This document shows positions 6,670 through 10,784 of a stretch of 10,784 nt of DNA, in pieces. Both the position numbers and the translations under genes were made by a program. The notes beneath the pieces are model-generated. The model made no database searches and had not been told where the DNA came from. It worked only from the letters and a program-made list of their open reading frames with translations. Source of the stretch: Rhizobium sp. Q54 (lineage in GTDB: Bacteria; Pseudomonadota; Alphaproteobacteria; Rhizobiales; Beijerinckiaceae); NCBI GenBank assembly GCA_945901195.1, contig CAMDKB010000127.1:1-10784 (forward strand). The letters run 5' to 3'. Each line of letters starts with the position of its first letter. Within the stretch, counting starts at the first letter, position 1.

Positions 6670-9162
6670 ATGACCCCTTTTGATAACCCGTTGCCCATTG
6701 ATTCAGCGATGCCGGCCTTGTGCGCAAGTCTGGCCGGACACAATGCGGCTGTGCTCGTTGCTCCCCCAGGCGCTGGGAAAACGACCCGCGTCCCCCTGGC
6801 TCTGGCAGCCGAGGACTGGGCAAAGAACCAAAAAATCATCGTCTTGGAACCTCGCCGACTCGCGGCCCGCAGCGCAGCCGAACGCATGGCGTCCTCTCTG
6901 GGCGAAAAAGTTGGCGATACGGTAGGGCTTCGCGTCCGCCTGCAATCGCGTATCGGACCCCGAACCCGCATCGAGGTCGTGACCGAAGGCGTATTCGCAC
7001 GGATGATACTTGCCGATCCCTCACTGGATGGGATCGCGGCAGTATTGTTCGATGAATATCACGAACGTTCCCTTGATGCCGACCTTGGACTCGCGTTGGC
7101 GCTGGATGCCCAAGCAGGTTTGCGCGAGGATCTGCGCATCCTCGTCATGTCCGCTACGCTGGATGGCGCCCGCGTTGGCCGTCTCTTGAACGACGCGCCG
7201 TTGATCGAAAGCGAAGGCCGCACCTGGCCCGTCGAGACGCGCTATCGGTCGCGCGACGCGCGCGCGCCCATTGAAGATGACGTCACACGCGTCGTCCTGG
7301 ATGCGCTGCACACCGATAAAGGCTCAATCCTTGTCTTTCTGCCTGGACAACGCGAGATTGTCCGTGTTGCCGAACGGCTGCGCGAACGCATCAGCGATTC
7401 CACCTTTGATATCGCGCCTCTTTATGGCGCCATGGATCGCGCCGCGCAGGATCTTGCGGTCACGCCCACACGGCCTGGCCGCCGCAAGATCGTGCTGGCG
7501 ACCTCCATCGCAGAAACATCTCTCACGATCGAAGGCATTGGTGTCGTAGTCGATTCCGGGCTTTCACGCATACCCCGCTACGAACCCGATATCGGGTTGA
7601 CCCGCCTGGAAACAGTGAGGGTATCGCGGGCAGCCGCCGACCAACGCCGCGGACGCGCCGGACGCACCGGGCCGGGTGTCTGCTACCGGATGTGGGAAGA
7701 GGCCGCCACAGGCGCAATGGAGGCCTACGCAAAGCCGGAAATTCTCTCTGCCGATCTCTCTCCCATGCTGCTTGATCTGGCCCAATGGGGCGTGCGCGAC
7801 CCCTCCACTTTGGCCTGGCTTGATCCACCACCTGGTCCCGCCGTGAACGAGGCGCGCAAGCTCCTTATGGGTCTTGACGCTCTCGACGAAGAGGGAGCTA
7901 TCACCCAAACCGGCCGCGCCATTCGCGCCCTTGCCCTGCCCCCGCGCCTGGCACGCATGGTCATCGAAGCAGCAAAAACGGGAAATGCACGACTTGCGGC
8001 TGAAATCGCTGCGGTACTTGTGGAACGCGGACTGGGCGGCGTTGCCGCCGATGTCAGCGAGCGCGTTGACCGGTTCCGCCGGGAGCGTTCAGAGCGCGCA
8101 GCGTCCATGCGCAATCTTGCAGACAGCTGGGCGACCAGCGCCAAGCGTGAAATCAATGTAGCGCACGACAGGAATATCAACGTCAATGAAAGCGGGGGCC
8201 TGCTCGCTCTCGCTTATCCCGACCGGATTGCAAAGGCGCGCGGAAAGCCGGGCGAATTCCTGATGGTAAACGGACGCGCTGCGGCGCTGGAAGCGCATGA
8301 GAGACTGGCACGCGAATCCTGGCTCTCCATTGCCGAAATTGCTGGCCGTGCTGGCGGCGCAAGAATTCTGGCCGCAGCCCCGATTTCACTCGATGAAATC
8401 GAAAAGATTGCCGCGCACGCGATCGAAACGCGCGACGAGACAACATTCGATCGTACAAGCGCCGCTCTGAAATCCCGGCGCATCCGCCGTTTAGGTGCGC
8501 TCGTTCTGAATGAACAACCCCTGGGCATCGCCGGTCCCGGCGCAGCGCGTGTGCTCGCTGAGGGCATAGCCGCGCTCGGCATTGAACGCCTGCCCTGGTC
8601 CAAAGCTCAAAAGCAGTTCCGCGACAGGATCATGTTTCTCCACAAGGCCAACGAAAGAGCGCAGGACAATCCTTGGCCGGATCTCTCGACACAAATGCTT
8701 GCGGAGACTGCGGTTGAATGGCTCTCACCTTTCATTGAAGGTCGATCCTCGATGAACACCATTACAGCGGAGGATCTCGACGACGGTCTCAAGACGCTCG
8801 TCCCATGGGAACTCTCTCGCAAACTGGAAGATGAAGCGCCAACCCATTTCGAAGCGCCAACGGGATCGCATATTGCGCTAGATTATGAAGCCGAGGGCGG
8901 GCCTGTTCTTGCAATCAGGGTGCAGGAATTATTCGGCCTCTCCATACATCCCTCTATTGCTGGCGGGCGTGTACCGCTGACGTTGCATCTGCTTTCGCCC
9001 GCCCATCGGCCTATTCAAATTACCCGCGATTTACCGGGCTTCTGGAAGGGCTCATGGTCGGGCGTAAAAACGGAAATGAAGGGCCGTTATCCCCGGCACG
9101 TCTGGCCAGACGATCCGGCCGCCGCACAGGCGACAGCACGCGCAAAGCCACGAGGGACATGA
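6670..9162 (+). CDS. hrpB: HrpB, ATP-dependent DEAH-type helicase
   Basis: From ATG 6670 the protein is 830 residues, the usual HrpB size. It shows Walker A APPGAGKTT (31-39), motif II DEYH (128-131) in the DEFH/DEAH position, motif III SAT (161-163) and motif VI QRRGRAGRTG (325-334). A helicase-associated domain follows, and a C-terminal HrpB_C region contains EDLDDGLKTLVPWELSRKLE and HPSIAGGRVPLTLHLLSPA. HrpB is a nucleic-acid-dependent NTPase of the DEAH/RHA group with a poorly defined cellular role, presumed to act in RNA metabolism. ATG 6670 is preferred because LPIDSAMPAL (8-17) is the conserved HrpB opening, although its GGGG lies almost against the ATG inside a palindrome. Met14 (6709) would cut into the conserved part. 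A GNAT gene follows after 25 bp, probably in the same operon. Confidence 0.94.
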   Translation: MTPFDNPLPIDSAMPALCASLAGHNAAVLVAPPGAGKTTRVPLALAAEDWAKNQKIIVLEPRRLAARSAAERMASSLGEKVGDTVGLRVRLQSRIGPRTRIEVVTEGVFARMILADPSLDGIAAVLFDEYHERSLDADLGLALALDAQAGLREDLRILVMSATLDGARVGRLLNDAPLIESEGRTWPVETRYRSRDARAPIEDDVTRVVLDALHTDKGSILVFLPGQREIVRVAERLRERISDSTFDIAPLYGAMDRAAQDLAVTPTRPGRRKIVLATSIAETSLTIEGIGVVVDSGLSRIPRYEPDIGLTRLETVRVSRAAADQRRGRAGRTGPGVCYRMWEEAATGAMEAYAKPEILSADLSPMLLDLAQWGVRDPSTLAWLDPPPGPAVNEARKLLMGLDALDEEGAITQTGRAIRALALPPRLARMVIEAAKTGNARLAAEIAAVLVERGLGGVAADVSERVDRFRRERSERAASMRNLADSWATSAKREINVAHDRNINVNESGGLLALAYPDRIAKARGKPGEFLMVNGRAAALEAHERLARESWLSIAEIAGRAGGARILAAAPISLDEIEKIAAHAIETRDETTFDRTSAALKSRRIRRLGALVLNEQPLGIAGPGAARVLAEGIAALGIERLPWSKAQKQFRDRIMFLHKANERAQDNPWPDLSTQMLAETAVEWLSPFIEGRSSMNTITAEDLDDGLKTLVPWELSRKLEDEAPTHFEAPTGSHIALDYEAEGGPVLAIRVQELFGLSIHPSIAGGRVPLTLHLLSPAHRPIQITRDLPGFWKGSWSGVKTEMKGRYPRHVWPDDPAAAQATARAKPRGT

Positions 9163-9175
9163 GGACAGAGAACAT

Positions 9176-9180
9176 GAGGA
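9176..9180 (+). promoter_or_regulatory. Shine-Dalgarno that fixes the TTG start of the acetyltransferase
   Basis: GAGGA at 9176-9180 lies seven bases before TTG 9188. The ATGs at 9159 and 9174 are out of frame with the acetyltransferase, and no in-frame ATG or GTG occurs upstream as far as 9158. Homology begins immediately at residue 2, so TTG is the most credible start. Confidence 0.65.
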
Positions 9181-9187
9181 TACGCAG

Positions 9188-9682
9188 TTGCTGATACGCG
9201 CGGCCGTGGAAACAGACATGCCTTCCATCAAGGCGATATATGCCCATCACGTGCTGGCTGGAACCGGCACGTTTGAAGAAGAGCCACCAAGCCTTCAGGA
9301 AATGTGCGCGCGCCATGCCGCTGTCCTGTCCAACGGCCTCCCCTGGCTTGTAGCCATCTGCAATTCTGCAATCGCAGGCTATTGTTATGCGCAACGCTAT
9401 CATATGCGCTCGGCTTGGCGGTATACCCTTGAAGATGCGATTTATGTATCACCTGAACGTATGCGCAAAGGCGTTGGCGCGGCGCTGCTCGCAGAATTGA
9501 TTTCGCGATGCACGGCGCTGAACTATCGCCAGATGGTTGCGGTGATCGGGGACAGCCATAACGCCGGATCCATTGGCCTGCATAAGTCTGCAGGTTTTGA
9601 ACAGATTGGCATCATGAAAAATGTCGGCTACAAATTCAGCAACGAACTCGATGTCGTCATCATGCAACGCGCGCTGGCGTGA
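9188..9682 (+). CDS. GNAT-family N-acetyltransferase, phosphinothricin acetyltransferase (PAT)-like
   Basis: This 164-residue single-domain protein opens LIRAAVETDMPSIKAIYAHH, the typical start of PAT-type GNAT proteins. TGTFEEEPPS (26-35) and LPWLVA (51-56) follow. The acetyl-CoA-binding motif A is YVSPERMRKGVGAALL (86-101), with the R/Q-x-x-G-x-G/A loop at 91-98. VIGDSHNAGSIGLHKSAGF (119-137) is also characteristic. Such enzymes transfer acetyl from acetyl-CoA to an amine; related proteins act on phosphinothricin, methionine sulfoximine or similar amino acids, but the substrate cannot be read from sequence. It starts 25 bp after hrpB in the same direction, suggesting cotranscription without an obvious functional link. 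A strong terminator follows 28 nt after the stop. Confidence 0.9.
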   Translation: MLIRAAVETDMPSIKAIYAHHVLAGTGTFEEEPPSLQEMCARHAAVLSNGLPWLVAICNSAIAGYCYAQRYHMRSAWRYTLEDAIYVSPERMRKGVGAALLAELISRCTALNYRQMVAVIGDSHNAGSIGLHKSAGFEQIGIMKNVGYKFSNELDVVIMQRALA

Positions 9683-9710
9683 TGCCAAGTTCGCGTTCAC
9701 TCACGCCACC

Positions 9711-9736
9711 GCGATCCTTCAAACCGGATCGCTTTT
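9711..9736 (+). terminator. Rho-independent terminator after the hrpB-acetyltransferase pair
   Basis: GCGATCC (9711-9717) and GGATCGC (9726-9732) form a perfect 7-bp GC-rich stem with an 8-base loop, followed directly by TTTT (9733-9736). It begins 28 nt after the acetyltransferase stop and separates that operon from the VOC gene. Confidence 0.78.
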
Positions 9737-9863
9737 AGTTCAACGCTTGAGCGCGCGCTTGTGCCGCACAACTTCATTGACGTATATCAACTCGGGCCAG
9801 CCTGAAGATTGATCACATAACCCCAGTTTTCAAGCGCGTCTGCGCCAGCATCGGGAGGTTATG

Positions 9864-10688
9864 ATGATCCGTTCTCTGCAATACGTTGCGTTGACTATCC
9901 CTGACATGCAGGAAGGCGCGCGTTTTTACGATGCCATGGGTCTCGAAAAACACGTCGACGGCGAACATCTTGTCTATCGATGTGCCGGCCGCGTTCAGGA
10001 TCAGCTTCGCCTGGTTCCGGGAGAGAAAAAAGGCATCGCCTGGGTGACATGGGGCACGCGCGCTGACGAAATAGATAAGCTGGCCGCGGCGCTCGACAAG
10101 GCCGGTGTCCCCATGGCACCGTCTCCTGCGGCCATTGAAAGCAACGGCCTCTGGTTCCGCGATCCCGACGGGATTCTCGTCAATATCATCGTCGCAGATC
10201 CTGCTCCGCAAACACGGCCCGCAGTTGAGCTCAACAATCCCGGCACTCCCTACGCACGGCTCGCCAGACGTGGCGCGCCGAACCGTCATATCGATACCCG
10301 CCCACGCAAACTTGGGCACATCTTGAAATTCTCAACCGACATAAATCGCGATGCGAAGTTTTATACCGAAGTCCTCGGCATGAAACTGTCTGATCGCATC
10401 GGTGAAGAACTCGCATTGTTTCTGCGCTGTGGTGGCGACAGTGATCATCACACGCTGGCGATGGCCACATCAGAAGCGCCCGGCCTGCATCACATGTCTT
10501 GGGAAATGGGCAATATCGATCAGGTCCGGATGCGTGCCGAGCATCTCCTGAAAACGGGATATCGTGATGGCTGGGGCCTCGGCCGCCATATGAACCGCCC
10601 CGGGTTTACCGGAGGGCAAAACTCTCGGAGAATTGCCCATTATGGAACAGACACAAAAGAAGAAGACCTCGAAGCCGTATTCCCCTGA
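9864..10688 (+). CDS. VOC-family extradiol-dioxygenase-like protein, C-terminus replaced by IS-derived residues
   Basis: The two vicinal-oxygen-chelate domains begin at RSLQYVALTIPDMQEGARFY and at KLGHILKFSTDINRDAKFYT. GGGAGG (9853-9858) is placed for ATG 9864; ATG 9861 is too close. Counting from 9861, the second domain has His153 (LGH), His196-His197 (DHHTLAMA), His210-His211 (GLHHMSWE) and His243 (GLGRH), the pattern of type I extradiol dioxygenases such as BphC, where two His and one C-terminal Glu bind Fe(II). Homology stops at GRH243: the IS end begins at 10591, and 31 further residues encoded by the IS run to a TGA at 10686-10688. Relatives continue for roughly 50 residues that include the Glu ligand, so this product probably cannot bind metal normally. 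The original substrate is unknown. It is best regarded as a gene disrupted by the IS, although an open frame remains. Confidence 0.85.
   Translation: MIRSLQYVALTIPDMQEGARFYDAMGLEKHVDGEHLVYRCAGRVQDQLRLVPGEKKGIAWVTWGTRADEIDKLAAALDKAGVPMAPSPAAIESNGLWFRDPDGILVNIIVADPAPQTRPAVELNNPGTPYARLARRGAPNRHIDTRPRKLGHILKFSTDINRDAKFYTEVLGMKLSDRIGEELALFLRCGGDSDHHTLAMATSEAPGLHHMSWEMGNIDQVRMRAEHLLKTGYRDGWGLGRHMNRPGFTGGQNSRRIAHYGTDTKEEDLEAVFP
10591..10613 (+). repeat. Presumed left terminal inverted repeat of the IS
   Basis: The GC-rich sequence beginning TGAACCGCCCCGG and running to about GGAG at 10611-10614 has the position and form of an IS3-family terminal repeat. The partner repeat lies outside the window, so the length is an estimate. 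Confidence 0.5.
10614..10638 (+). promoter_or_regulatory. Hairpin covering the Shine-Dalgarno of the IS orfA
   Basis: GGGCAA (10614-10619) pairs perfectly with TTGCCC (10633-10638). Inside a two-base internal loop, CTC (10622-10624) pairs with GAG (10628-10630) around the loop TCG. The only Shine-Dalgarno candidate for orfA, GGAG (10627-10630), lies in this stem, three bases short of the ATG at 10642. Other insertion sequences are known to hide the transposase ribosome-binding site in readthrough transcripts; this hairpin could do the same. Confidence 0.5.
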
Positions 10689-10784
10689 GTTCCGCGAACG
10701 TGCGGTGCGGTTGGCGATGGAACACCGCGATGAGTATCAGAGCGAAGCTGCGGCGCTGACGGCGATTGCAGGTAAATTGGGTTG
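10642..10784 (+). CDS. IS3-family transposase OrfA, N-terminal part
   Basis: Forty-seven codons are visible: MEQTQKKKTSKPYSPEFRER, then AVRLAMEHRDEYQSEAAALT and AIAGKLG before the window ends. The pattern of a basic leader, YSPEFRERAVRL and a following helix ending in IAxKLG is the helix-turn-helix DNA-binding start of IS3-family OrfA, which usually makes the OrfAB transposase by -1 frameshifting into orfB. The ATG lies 51 bp inside the IS. Its 5' end overlaps the tail of the truncated VOC frame (to 10688) in a different frame. The exact IS subgroup cannot be settled from this length. Confidence 0.8.
   Translation, partial: MEQTQKKKTSKPYSPEFRERAVRLAMEHRDEYQSEAAALTAIAGKLG

Larger units (their letters stand above)
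10591..10784 (+). mobile_element. Left end of an IS3-type insertion sequence, cut by the window edge
   Basis: VOC homology ends exactly where TGAACCGCCCCGGGTTTACC begins. A TGAACCGCCCCGG start is typical, as I remember, of terminal inverted repeats of IS3-family elements, and a transposase orfA starts 51 bp further in. Only about 194 bp are in the window, so the right inverted repeat, orfB and the target-site duplication cannot be seen. The first base is inferred from the loss of VOC similarity and the repeat form, and could be off by a base or two. Confidence 0.75.

Noticed and set aside
7725..8186. Minus-strand 153-codon ORF inside hrpB
   Set aside because: It is a Ser/Arg/Ala-rich antisense frame over conserved helicase-domain sequence, with no own signals.
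1..10784. CRISPR array, tRNA or rRNA genes, toxin-antitoxin pair, prophage genes
   Set aside because: No regularly spaced repeats, cloverleaf-like tails, rRNA motifs or paired small genes could be found by eye in either strand.

Overview
The window reads as a chromosomal segment of an alphaproteobacterium, most likely Hyphomicrobiales (Rhizobiales) or a close relative. The grounds are the pairing of a TadC/TadD pilus-assembly locus with a divergent M17 aminopeptidase, a Kup potassium transporter and an HrpB helicase of alphaproteobacterial type, moderately GC-rich coding sequence, and TTAACC-like motifs between divergent genes. This placement rests on gene content recognised by eye, not on a database search.

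Layout. Positions 2-517 (+) hold the C-terminal part of tadC, the inner-membrane platform of a Tad/Flp pilus machine. Facing it, 752-1681 (-) encodes a TPR lipoprotein of TadD type. An 82-bp divergent spacer separates tadD from an intact M17 leucyl-aminopeptidase-family gene (1764-3155, +). Next comes a likely accessory islet: an Mrr-like restriction endonuclease on the minus strand (4311-3373), interrupted by one in-frame TGA where relatives appear to carry a Trp codon, behind an AT-rich leader. Then follow kup (4530-6461, -), a divergent spacer, hrpB (6670-9162, +) and, 25 bp later, a PAT-like GNAT acetyltransferase with a TTG start (9188-9682, +), closed by a good rho-independent terminator (9711-9736). 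The last chromosomal gene is a two-domain VOC (extradiol-dioxygenase-like) protein starting at 9864. It is cut by the left end of an IS3-type insertion sequence at 10591, which carries the start of orfA (10642 to the window edge).

How the parts fit. The left part is structural (pilus assembly) plus general peptidase, potassium and RNA-helicase housekeeping. Two loci look damaged: the Mrr-like nuclease by a nonsense codon, and the VOC dioxygenase by an IS that removes the expected terminal metal-ligand region. I see no CRISPR array, tRNA, rRNA or multi-gene defence system. The most informative observations are the W-to-TGA restriction gene, the IS/VOC junction with overlapping reading frames, and a hairpin in the IS end that buries the orfA Shine-Dalgarno.
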